This document shows, piece after piece, positions 22,237 through 33,265 of a stretch of DNA of 64,000 bases; position 1 is the first letter of the stretch; each line of letters starts with the position of its first letter. The position numbers and the translations under genes are program-made. The notes below the pieces were generated by a model. The model was not told where the DNA came from, ran no database searches, and saw nothing but the letters and a program-made list of their open reading frames with translations. The DNA lies in contig CADCSX010000003.1 in the NCBI GenBank assembly GCA_902805475.1, forward strand, positions 620,001 through 684,000, written 5' to 3'. The stretch is from Entonaema liquescens. Lineage: Eukaryota > Ascomycota > Sordariomycetes > Xylariales > Xylariaceae.

Positions 22237-23466
22237 TTTTCCTGTCTTGCAGATTGCCAAAGACCTAGGAATCGAACAAAGATTATGTCGAGACAAGAAG
22301 CAAGCTTGGAAGAGGAAGCTTGTATGAACGCTAAATACATAATGTTAGAGGTTGTTGTCTTGATAGAAGCACGACGTGATGCAAACGCATGACGCGAGAT
22401 AAGTAAATATAAAAAGTGTATCAAAGGAATACTTACATGTTCACAATACGTGGTGTGTTTGTGAGTGATGATGCAGTATATCTTCAGGATAAGAAGCTTT
22501 TGGGATCGGGGATTGATATCAAAGTTCTTGAAGGTAGAAGGGAAGTTGTTGTTGTTGTGATGGATGAAGTAAAAGTTGTGCAGAAAGAAAATTTGTTATG
22601 GGAGAAGATTGGGAACGAGAGCGTGCTTATATAGTATCTAGAAAGCATGCACAGACAAAACCTCTTGACTCAAGGCGGCGAGTGTAGGTGTGTTAGGTGG
22701 GTTGGCAGGTGCAGGTACGTAAATTCTTGAGGTACGTATGTGCCGTTCAGGTGGCAACCATCCAGTGCGTACTGTTATAGAAAATAGACCACCTGCTCAA
22801 GTTGATAACAACTGAAGTTACTTCGTGACTGGCTATGGTAACCAGGCGCCGGGAAGGTAGAGCAGATACCTACCTTCCATGTTTGCTAGTTTCCTGACTC
22901 AAGGATCAACACTAGGAACCTGGCACTTATCACAAAGGGATGTATTCATGGCAACGGATGTCGTATGGGTTAATTCTGGCAGCTGCACCTTGGACATATC
23001 ACGTCCTACATGTTGATGGTCTACAGTATGATATTGCTCAAATCTACATAGGTACGTCAAGTCCACATATACCATGGCCATTGCTTTGACACAATGCCAC
23101 ATTGTCTATCAGTTGCACTTAGTTTCGTTGCCCAGGACCTTCTGCCAAGGCCGACTGTTAGGACAATTCTCGAGAATTTCACGGGGAAACCCTAGACAAT
23201 TCGTATAATAGTAATTCAAATAGACGAACACTCATATACAGGTTATTCATAAATGAATGCAATAATTATCTCGTTAATGAGTTGCTACCATTTACCAGCC
23301 CTGAAAAACAGACTTTTATATGTTACCAAGATGCTATGCTAATACTTAATACAAGTGAGTCCCCCTAATGCCAAAAGCCTATCTATTGTATACTCTTTTC
23401 CCTCACGAAACTCCATCATAAACTAACATATCATACATGCCCCCTAGACGTTATCATATCCACCGT
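22237..23466. other. Orphan C promoter and intergenic stretch
   Basis: 1.2 kb with a GCTTATATAG TATA-like site at about 22624-22633 facing orphan C and a GTTGTTGTTGT run in its leader. The rest, toward the stop of the NACHT-ankyrin gene, shows no gene. Confidence 0.5.
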
Positions 23467-26400
23467 TCATTTCCTATTAAAGATACCATTTCCCATAATC
23501 TTAGTCTTATTAAGAGTGTTCTTCATCCCGTTCCCAAAGAAAGACGACCTCTGCGGCTTGAGCTGTGGGCGACCTTGTTCCCAATCCGAGCCTTCGTACG
23601 CGTTACCGGTATACTGCTCATTTTGAGCGTTCCCGTAGTATCCCTGATACTGCTGCTGCCATTCTTGTGGCTGGTAGGCCTGTCCCTGATATGCCTGGAT
23701 TGGGCCTCCTGGGTTATAAGATGGCTGTGGTGGCGACTCCTGTTGCGGCTGACTATGTGTCTCTGGATTATACGCAGCGTAGGCAGGTTGTTGAGCGGGA
23801 TATTTGGTTGCGGGGGCTTGAGAATGAGTTGCGTCGATGCGGTTCGCGTTATTATACGAATTATCAGATTGGTATTGTGTCGAGCTCTGATACTGTGTTG
23901 CTATCTGGGCGGACTGGCTTTGCGTATACGCTTGGGTATGCTGATAAGATGTAGACGATTCGGGTTGTATGGCTTGACTCTGCGGGTTCCGATATGGGGG
24001 ATCTCGTGGGGCTGGATCTCAGCAGAAGCTTGATCAGGCCGGTATGCGCTTATGGTTTGATTATACGTCTTGGTCTCTGTAGATGCTTGGACGTGAGTGG
24101 CTAGTGATCCAGACGGTATCAATGGCTGCGTTTGGCTATGCGTAGCTTGATTCGCATACGAGACAGTTGGTGCTGGTTTTCGCTTGATGTACTCATGGGC
24201 GGGTAGTTCGATCGGCAATGGATCGGAGATCGCCTGCTGGGGCTCCTGCTGGACTTCTATGTGATGAAGAATATCTTCTTGCATTTGGCCGCCAGCTTGG
24301 TAAGCTCCTTCAACTACTTGTCCACTGGGTTGATAGGTAGGCTGCTCAGGGTTAGGAGGGGTTGAAGGCCGGCTGGTCGTGAACTCGTTCCACAAGGCAG
24401 CCTGATTAGCGATAGCGGATTTGAGTCGTTCAGATATCTCATCAAATGAAGAGTGTTCCTCGGAGGTGCCTGTGTTCTGGGTATCATTTTCGACTATATG
24501 AGCTTCGTTAGGCCGGGGCGCTTCATTAGTATCAATAGAACTTCTAGCGTCATCGATTTCCTTATTGTCTTCTCGTATATCCCCTACATCTTTGACTGGC
24601 GTTTTAGGCGGCTCGGTGTCCGTTGGTGTTGCTTGAGGCTCATCATCATAGCTAAGCTCTTGCTGCTTGTTAAACGCGCCTCGCACAACACTAGCGACCG
24701 CATTGTTACCAGAGTCAATAGAATCTTTGAGAGCTTCCAGCAGTATCGAAACACGATCGACAAGGACTTTTAAGCAATCCTCGTTCTCGGTTTCTAATGC
24801 CACCTGTAGGGCATTATCCCCGTTTTGATTTGAATGCATAATATCAGCGCCGTTATTTATCAAAAATGAAACAACCTCTTCGTCGCCTCTAGACGCGGCC
24901 GCAATAAGGGCGGTATCTCCGCCTCCGCCCGGGAGATTAATGTCAGCACCCGCGTCAAGTAACAGCTGGAGTGACGATAGGGGCATGTAGGCGGCAGCCA
25001 AGCTGAGTGGCGTTGATGTACCATGCACATCCAAATGTGCTTTCGCCTTGACTAGAAGCTCAAGGATGTCTTCTTCAGCACGGAGGGCTGCTGCAACGAT
25101 TGGCGGTGCATCACGACCTCCACCGAGGTTGGGATCTGCATTATGCTCAAGAAGCAGAGAGACGATATCCGTTTTTCCTGCTTCACATGCGCCTTGAATA
25201 GCAGTACCTGGCTCAAAGTATTCGCTTTCGGTAAAAGCGTTCACTTCGGCACCGCGCTTTAGAAGTTCTACGACGACGTCGTAGTGACCCTCGGTAGCAG
25301 CTGTTTGGAGAGCCCATCCCTCTGGCGCATTGACATTGGCACCGGCATCGAGGAGCATTTGGATTATATTCATCGTACCATCGTATGAAGCAGCGGTTAG
25401 AGCATTACCATATCTTTAAATTTGTTAGTGACTTGACCTCTAGTGATTATAGTTGGCTACTCACTCGATGCCAGTAGCATTGGGATCCGCTTTATATTTC
25501 TCCAGAAGCAGTTTTACCGTAGACTCCTTTTCTCGATCGGTTGCGTCGTAGAGCGAGTTGTTGAGCGTATCCGGGCTTACTCCCCCGTTAGAATACTGCC
25601 AGAATACGTCTAGGAGTTTATCTTGCTGTTCGGTGCCGGTGGCTGCTTGGTAGAAGGCATCGTCGACGTTAAGCCCTTCACACTTTTCTAAAATAATAGT
25701 AACGATATCCCAATTCCATTCCTCAACGGCAGAATCGAGAGCAGACTGGAAGTATTCATGTGTGTGCTGGTACTCGAGCATCCTATTAAAAACTTCCACT
25801 CGGCCTGCCTCCGCGGCCTTAACGAATGCTTTACTGTATTCCTCAGGCGGCAATTTATCCGCATATTTTTCAATTAGATACTCAAACATAGAGAAATCAG
25901 ATAATAAAGCGGCCAGTGCTAGGGGTGCGTCAATGTCAGGCTGGTCGACTGTTAATGAGACGTTGCGTTCGATAAGGAGCTCAACACTGGCCCGATTCCC
26001 TGAGGAGATCGCTGCATTTACCACTGGGCCGATGTCTTTGGACATTGCGTTAGCATTTGCGCCTCTCAAGAGCAGCTTCTTCATAACTTCGACATGACCT
26101 CCAAAGGCAGCCATGTGCAAAGGTGTTTGCTCCTGGATTTCATCTCCGTCATCGATTACGGCACCTCTATTCAGGAGCTCCTCGACGATCTTAGGACGTC
26201 CAAAGTAAGCCGCAAAGTGTAGCTATGCACAATATTAGCGACATAAGATCAATGAGGAAAAAACTCTGCTTATACTCACAGGGAGTTGACCAGTGAATCA
26301 CGAATCTTAATCTCGTCTTCGTAGCCATTTCGAATAAGTGCTGCGACAAGTTCTCTGAAACCGACGGCCGCGGCGACATCTACGCATTTTGAGGTTAGCA

Positions 26401-29375
26401 ATCGCCACCAGGTGTATAACGAATGTGATTCTAGGGCGCTCGTTATACATACGCAGGCCCGTTAATGTCTTGTAGTCAAATCCATCGAAAGTGCTGGTCA
26501 TACGACAGTACTCTACGAGCCAACGATGTCGTATTTTTGAATCGGACTTCCAGAAATCTTCTTCCAGACTCAAGTCCTCAGCGATCTCACGTGTGGCTTT
26601 ACTAGCATGGCGAAGCCAATATTTGACCGTGTATGGTACTATATGCGTAAAAGTTAGTAATTTTCCACCCCGGGGAGGGTTTGCCTAAGCAGGATGACTT
26701 AGGGCACTGCGACGACGTTTTTCTTTGACTTACAAGCTAGATCATGAAGAATATCGGCCTCGGGGTCCGTGTCGTCCTGGCTATCCGGTTCGCTCTCGCT
26801 CTCGCTGTCGCTGTCATAATATTCCTCCTCTTCCTCCTCCTCTTCTACTTCTTCCTCGCCCTCGTCTGAGCCTTCGTCATCATCTTGATTTTCTTCGGGT
26901 GACTCGCCTTCTGATTTCTGATCTTGATCAATTTCGTCTTGACTGGGGAAGTTGAAACTCTCATTTACATGCGAGAACGACCTGAGCGCAAGAACACCGT
27001 GTTGCCACTTTTTCTCCTCTTCCGACATGCCAAGAAGTTGCTTGGCATTCTCTAGGAGGTGTGTCTTGACTACGACATTCATGAACGAGATTGAATTGCT
27101 TGCTCGTTTAACGGTTAGTAAGGGCTTGCACATCTCCACGAATCTTCGGAGCTCGGCTTTTTCTTCTTCACTCGAGGAAAATCCAGCAAGCACACCCAGC
27201 TCCGCCTCGGTAGGGTCTTCGTAAGTAAGGACAAGGGCCCTGAGCATCTCCTTAATTTTCTCAATATCAGCTTCATTCGCTTTGAATATCTGAAGCCAGG
27301 AGTTATTCAGGAGTGTCGTGAGATCCTGGGGCATTCTCTCTAGTACCCGACGTACTTTGAGATCGCTATCGGCCTGTGGAAGCTCTTGAAGTTGGACACA
27401 TGTAATGTCAATCCACTGGGTATTTTGCGCACGCTTTCCGATGAGACTGCTTGCGAAATATGCAAGGGCCTTGTTATAGTTCTTCTCTTTTTCGAGTGTA
27501 GCAACTCGCTCTTTAGCACGCTTCCGTAATGCCATCTGGACTTGGTTCCCGTACTTCTCATCTTCGAGATCAACAAGGCGGACGCCATCAATTTTGAGCG
27601 CTTCCCCGATGTTGTGAGCTTCTCTGCTAGTGATCATCCACCTTGTCGGGACCCGCTTCGAATCTGTGTGATTAATGCCTCGGAGCTCGGCGTTCAAGTA
27701 TTTCATTAACTTGATGGTAGAGTCGGAATCTTCCGGGAGGACGTGTAGGTTATTGAGTACAAATATAACCTTGCTGCCGATGAATTCATCTACAAGCATA
27801 TCCTGAATAGTCTGCCATAAGTTCTCCACGGTTACCTGTGCTTTGTTTCCGTCGCCTCGCTTCTTGGCAAATAGCTTGGCATACGAAGCAAGCGTCTCCT
27901 GTTGGTCAATTAACTGAGTTACGATGCTCTTGAGAACATCTTCGGCGGTACAATAATCTATGGTCGGTTCACAAAAGAAATACGCAAGTAAGATCGGCCC
28001 CTGGTTCGAATCCGCGTCCCTAATCTTGTCGATTTCGTCAACGGTCGCCAAAGATGCACTGGTTTTTCCTCGACCCTCTGGTCCTCGGATCCATAAGCAA
28101 TCGGCAGCACGAACTGCATGGGTCTCGTTATCCGTTCCAATCTCATCGGATAGCCATTGTTTATACTCCTCTTCCTTCGTAATCCAGGAGGATGATGCGA
28201 AAGTTGACGCTAGGGCTCTGCGTTTCTTGAAAACCTGTACACCATCCAAAGCTTCCATAATGCTGTTAATCATTTTCCGATCAATATCACGAACCGAATT
28301 TAGACGATTCTTGACTGCGAGTTGGGCACCATGAATTATCCTCTTCATAGGATCTTTCACAAACTGGTTCCATTGATCATCTTTTGGGCCATCGAACTTG
28401 ACAAGATCCCGGTGGTTACGCGCCAGTCCCTGTTCATCCACACCTGGAAGTGTCGCGGAATCACGACTCACGAACTCGGCATAGGATTTCGGAATGGCGA
28501 GTTTGCTCATACCAAATAGGTCAGGCAAACCAGCCATCTTGGCAAAATCGGTCGGCTGTTCCTCATAAAAGCATAATAAATCGATCTTGGGGCTTAACTT
28601 TCCTACAAGTCGCATAAATTCGTGCTTGAGCTCACGGAGGCCTTCATCGCCAGGTTTCATAAGGTCCAGCAGCTTGGAAGCAGATGCTGTACCAGTCTTC
28701 TCGGCGAAGTATGCATACATGGCGGCGGCAGAAGCAACTGGTGCTCCGTTAAAAGGTGTACCGAAGAAGATAGCCGCTGCGATTGCCTCAAACATGATAG
28801 GGAATTTGTCTCTTCGGGAGTCTGCGAGGGTTATCGCCTTTGCAACTACCAATCCACCCATACTATGGCCAATAAACACAATTGGACGTCGTTGTACAGC
28901 GCCCTATCACCCCGTAAATGAGTACGTAAGTTAAAGTGTTTGAGTATAATGTTTGAGGTTCATCCTACCTCTCTCTTACTTCTTAACCCATTGAGCAAGG
29001 TCATGGCAATATTGCTCATGAACTGCTTCACCTTTAGGGAACCAGTCCATGCTGACTCGTACATATATAGTAGAATACGAGCCCTTGGAAAGTCTCTGAC
29101 AAGACCATCGGTAGTCCAGTTAAACCCAGTACTCTCAGATTTCCAGCTATCTTCCGGGTGGGCGCCGAGGCCCGGCACGAAGACGATACTGGGGATGATT
29201 AGAATAAGAACCCGAAATTTAATAACCGTTTCTCAACTTACTCGATTTCCGGCTCGACATCAGTTTTGTCAAGCGGGTAAAGCTCCTTAACTCCCTGCTG
29301 TACGATATCGTAGTCCTTCTTCCGTCTAGCAGGCCCTGCGGCAGCCTTCCGCGTCACGGAGCGTTGCAGAGACAT
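23467..29375 (-). CDS. Alpha/beta-hydrolase-NACHT-ankyrin NLR-like protein with Q/Y/N-rich tail
   Basis: About 1838 aa in seven exons: 29375-29242, 29188-28969, 28903-26734, 26638-26453, 26379-26280, 26222-25465, 25413-23467. Order: SesB-like lipase/esterase domain (VFVPGLGAHPEDSW; nucleophile elbow GHSMGG near residue 132; His in ARNHRDLV), NACHT (P-loop RGPEGRGKTS near 392-400; Walker B KVIFVLNNLHVLPED; RWMITSRE), winged-helix-like linker, an acidic Glu/Asp/Ser run, about 15 ankyrin repeats, then a ~180-residue tail rich in Gln, Tyr, Asn, Pro and Ser (QAYQGQAYQPQEWQQQ). Such STAND proteins act in fungal non-self recognition and cell death. Two frame breaks lack a canonical solution: exon 5/6 (26280-26380) and 23976-24020; each needs one extra base. 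The tail ends FGNGMKNTLNKTKIMGNGIF. Confidence 0.85.
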
Positions 29376-30279
29376 GGCGACACAGCTATGGATCCCAAGA
29401 CTCTTCGATAAAGTTCAAATCGAGGCTCATCGTGAATGGGACACCAAGAGTTATAGGTCAACCCGGACAACAGGTGACCCCAATCCTTAAAGGGACAAGG
29501 GTGATGGGACGCTCCATATTCCTGCAGCCCTTCGACCCCAGTAGTATGACAAAGTACATCGCTGGCGAATTATGTGAGGACTAAAATATGGACTACTCCG
29601 TGCGGCTGATAGAAACCCTTGTAAATCATGCTTCGTGGGCTAGTTTTCTAGACTAAAATTGATACTTAAATCGTCTAAGCCTTGTAAGGCCCATCTAGTC
29701 TTGTCTTAGGCTGGAATGATCTGGTCGCTCGCTATCTCCCGTTGGGTAAGCGATGTTACGTTTAAAGCTGATTAATCGCTTTTTGGATAATCAAAGTCTC
29801 GGATGCCTAAAGTAATCATCTCTTGGCTAAGCCTATTTCTGGGTATAGGTATGTGTGCTGGCGCCATTTATTGCATATATAATCTCCTGGTGCTGACGTG
29901 AAAATATAGACGAGGCTTGCAGTATAGAAGAGAAAACAAGCATTAATATTCGAAACCAGTGTGATCTCCGCCCCTAAGATTCAGGCGCTTGAGGGGCAGA
30001 ATGTAGCCAATGTGAGATTGAGACCCCATGTCGGCCCTCGATGGGCTGAATGCTGATCATTTTAACCCCTGCTTATTTCTTTTAAAATAGACTCGACCAG
30101 CGCCGAAGCGCGTATACCACATAAAATAGTTTTTGATTATGTATGAGTAGATGATTGTCATATTAGCGTGCTATAGCCCTCCCTAAGTCAAGTCATCCTG
30201 CGATGAACAAAAATAGCTATTCTTCAACACCAAGTAAAGACAACCATCCTCAAGATAAACTACTAAGTAATCCTTAACA
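29376..30279. other. Divergent intergenic region
   Basis: 904 bp between the NACHT-ankyrin gene and the DUF6601 gene, transcribed in opposite directions, so both promoters should lie here. No TATA block like that of the orphans and no coding frame were seen. Confidence 0.6.
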
Positions 30280-31311
30280 ATGGGTACACCATTAGTCCCC
30301 TTCACGCGCCGAGTGCTTTTGTCGCAAAGGGAATCGGACATATCAACACAAGTTACAGACTTTAAGAGTCTACTTCCAGCTTCGCATCGTGCAGAACATG
30401 ATCATATAGTTGTGCCAAAACTTGATACAAGCTTCCTCCGGCGAGAACTCCTCGTTGAGAGGTTGAATGATATTCAAGAATGGCTTTGGATATGTGGGCG
30501 CCCAATGCCACCCCGCCCATTACACCACCAGATCCTCCTCTCAAGAGAGATCGCCATCAGCGAGAATCCCGAACTCCACCTTGTATGGTCGAAGAACCGC
30601 ATGTTCTTGAAACCTATTCCATTATATCTTCTTGATCCCGATTTTTGGACCGCTCATATTATTCAAGACCACGAACTCACCAAATGCGCTCGCGGCTATC
30701 TCTTCTCTTACACCGCGCTTATCGCGTACCAAAGCGATTTTCGCATCGCGCAAGAGAAGGGACTACTTCCCATAAGCATCAAGTGGGAAGGATGGAAGAG
30801 CCTCGTTAAAGAGATCCTAGAAAATCATGACTATGCCTCTATCAATCCGCGTTACTGGTACGGAGAGCTTCGGCTGAGTCGATTGAATAAGGTCTACCGA
30901 GTACGAAAAGGATTCGTCTTACGGGGTTTCTCCAAGATCGCAGCTCACACAGTTTACGGCGATTTAATTCGCGATAACTTTGCCGCCTTAGCGACCATCC
31001 TCGGTTACGTCGTCATTGTGCTGACGGCGATGCAAGTCGGCCTGGGAGTAGAAAGACTACAAGAAGATGAGGCGTTCCAGAACGCAAGTTACGGATTCAC
31101 GGTGTTTTCAATTATCGCACCGCTTGCAGCAGGAGCCGGTATCTTTTTATTGGTTCTGGTTGTGATTATCAGCAATTGGATCGTTACGAAGGATTACGAA
31201 GTGAAGAGGTTCCGAGACATGGGAGTAGAGCCTTTTTGGAGAGAAGGCAAGGGGAAGGCGACAAGGTCTACGAACAAAGATCAAACGACCTTTAATGAGC
31301 GAGAAGTCTAG
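30280..31311 (+). CDS. DUF6601 family membrane protein
   Basis: Single exon, 343 aa. The sequence resembles fungal DUF6601 proteins (often mis-annotated as subtilisin-like), recognised by the core LLVERLNDIQEWLWICGRP, HLVWSKNRMFLKPIP, YLLDPDFW and CARGYLFSYTALIAYQSDFRIA. The basic segment YGELRLSRLNKVYRV then precedes two C-terminal membrane spans (about residues 248-265, LATILGYVVIVLTAMQVGL, and 285-308, IIAPLAAGAGIFLLVLVVII) that would form a hairpin. No protease catalytic motif is present. Function is unknown. It stands head to head with the NACHT-ankyrin gene. Confidence 0.8.
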   Translation: MGTPLVPFTRRVLLSQRESDISTQVTDFKSLLPASHRAEHDHIVVPKLDTSFLRRELLVERLNDIQEWLWICGRPMPPRPLHHQILLSREIAISENPELHLVWSKNRMFLKPIPLYLLDPDFWTAHIIQDHELTKCARGYLFSYTALIAYQSDFRIAQEKGLLPISIKWEGWKSLVKEILENHDYASINPRYWYGELRLSRLNKVYRVRKGFVLRGFSKIAAHTVYGDLIRDNFAALATILGYVVIVLTAMQVGLGVERLQEDEAFQNASYGFTVFSIIAPLAAGAGIFLLVLVVIISNWIVTKDYEVKRFRDMGVEPFWREGKGKATRSTNKDQTTFNEREV

Positions 31312-31610
31312 CATTAACTTCAGGATATTTATCATTCATTCAGCGAAAAGTCTCTGGGTTTGCTGGTTCATGACAAGAATGTTTTATATATACCCCGAGT
31401 TTTGGTATCGAGAGTATGGCTTGACTTAACCCCGCCATCACGGACCATTTTGAATATGAAAATCAAGAACACTCATTCAAGCTACAGAAATGGATCAACA
31501 TACAGCCTTCATATAAGCATCTAGCTAACGATATAGTAAATATATATTGCTAGCGGTCCTACATGCAACATATATGTGAACCTTGGAATGTGGCGCTAAG
31601 CATAACCGAG

Positions 31611-32287
31611 TTAAAATCGTGTGAAAGGGAGCCTATATAATAATGTAAGTTACTTTCTTTCTCCAAGTAATAAGAATTATGCTAAGGACAAGTTTACTCA
31701 CCATTTTCCTCGCAGGGTAATATTGACCCAACTATAGCAAGTTAGTTTTCTCTATACATCATCATCATCATCATCGGTACACAGGACACTCACGCGACAC
31801 CATCACTGTCGACTTCCTTCTCAACCTTGGAAGAGAACGCAATAGCGCTCATGATACCGTCGCCGAATTTCTCATTTATGACAGCCTTAAACGCATATCC
31901 GTAGTTCTGCACGATCTCGTATAATCTGTAGATAAGCGGCTCTACGGGAGGCATCGGGCCCGCACGTCCTCGATTCGGGAATCCAAGGGATAGTTCATGT
32001 AGTTCCCCCTTTTGGAGGCCGAGGACTTCTGTCAACTTCTCAATATCCGCATCAGAGGCCTGGGCTTGGCCGTAGAATAGAGCGGCAACGGCGACTTCGC
32101 TGCGGCCTAGTTTTTGCGCGAGCTCCTCGAACGTGTATCCCTGTCTCGCCTTGGCTTGGAAGAGCGTCTTGGAAACGCTCGGTAGACCGCTGGCAAGTGT
32201 TTCCTTAATACGCGATTAGCGATTTTATATCAATAAGTAATGATGGAAACTCACGTCGAGGACGGTGATTCTTGGGTGGTCGCTCAT
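31611..32287 (-). CDS. cyn1: Cyanate hydratase (cyanase)
   Basis: Four exons: 32287-32255, 32203-31794, 31731-31702, 31632-31611, giving 164 aa, the normal family size. Cyanase converts cyanate and bicarbonate to ammonia and carbon dioxide (via carbamate), detoxifying cyanate and releasing nitrogen. The N-terminal helix-turn-helix-like region (FEELAQKLGRSEVAVAALFYGQ) is followed by the C-terminal catalytic domain with the active-site Arg and Glu in IYRLYEIVQNYG and Ser in GDGIMSAI. The last two tiny exons (30 and 22 nt) complete the conserved ending WVNITLRGKWLPFTRF, where R often reads as Y and F as W in relatives. All donors are GTGAGT-type except that the first intron begins GTGAGTTT. Confidence 0.95.
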
Positions 32288-33265
32288 CTTGACGGTGGGG
32301 CTTTCTAATATGTTTCTTCAACAAACGATGACAACTCGGTAATTTTTAGCAAGAGGAATATCTTTGGAGGGCAATCAGTTATTTATGGAGAGATGAGGAG
32401 TCGTAAGAACTGAGGTCGATACGTAATGAATTGCACACTTAAAGACAAACCCCGCGCAAGCTCTAGCTCAAGATCTAGACGCCGTCTTTGCTACCGACGG
32501 CTCGGCGCGGGGATAACCCGGGATTTCGGGGTCTCAGTCAGGACAGGATCCCGCTCATAATAAATCCGCCGACTCGATATTCCCGTGATCCCGATTGAAG
32601 TTCAGACGCCGTAGAAGTGATTACTATGTCGGACGGAGCCCGGGGTGAACCGGTTGGGCGCTGACTAAGTCCGAGGAGAACTCGCCGTCAAGTAAACCAG
32701 ATATACTTGGTGTAATTAAAGACAACAAGTAGTCATATAAATAATATTTACTCTAGATATGTTTTATTAATCTTTCTTCTTTTCCCTTTTTATTCGTTTT
32801 TATTGAAGGAAAAAAAAACGTCTGTCCAGAGGTTAATACTGACATCTCCAGCCATGTCCTATCGACCAACATCTTACTTCTAGCAAGTCTACCTCACAAG
32901 GAATAACCTCTTGAGATAGCTATAGCATATAGAATTTCCAATAGTAATTCTGAAAGTGAAGCCTCACTATAATTTTAGATTCAATCTTCTTTGTCGTTGC
33001 CCCTGACCTTGAAGCAGACTCGTGGGCAGCATCTTTGTTTGTTCCGGAAGCAGATGCCACTCGCTCCTGTTTAGTCTTTCACCTATAATGCCAATATGTA
33101 AACAATAACTCTTGTATTAGCAGCTAATCATGTGTTCGTTCCATCATGCTGTGTCTTGGTACTCTCGGTACGTTTCTTGTGCGGTCTATATCTATTACTA
33201 TATGATCGATGTAGTTTCAGAGGCAAGTCTTAAGATAGGAAAGAGATAAGAAAGAAAGGAGTGAT
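32288..33265. other. Divergent intergenic region, nothing recognised
   Basis: 978 bp between the cyanase start and the kinase-like gene start. No gene or RNA was recognised. Confidence 0.6.

Noticed and set aside
23437..24033. Plus-strand Leu/Arg-rich frame of 198 residues
   Set aside because: It is antisense to the Gln/Tyr-rich tail of the NLR gene, which has far stronger coding character.
28002..28012. GGTTCGAATCC resembling a tRNA B box
   Set aside because: It lies inside the NACHT coding exon (minus-strand codons for DSNQ), and no A box or cloverleaf is found around it.
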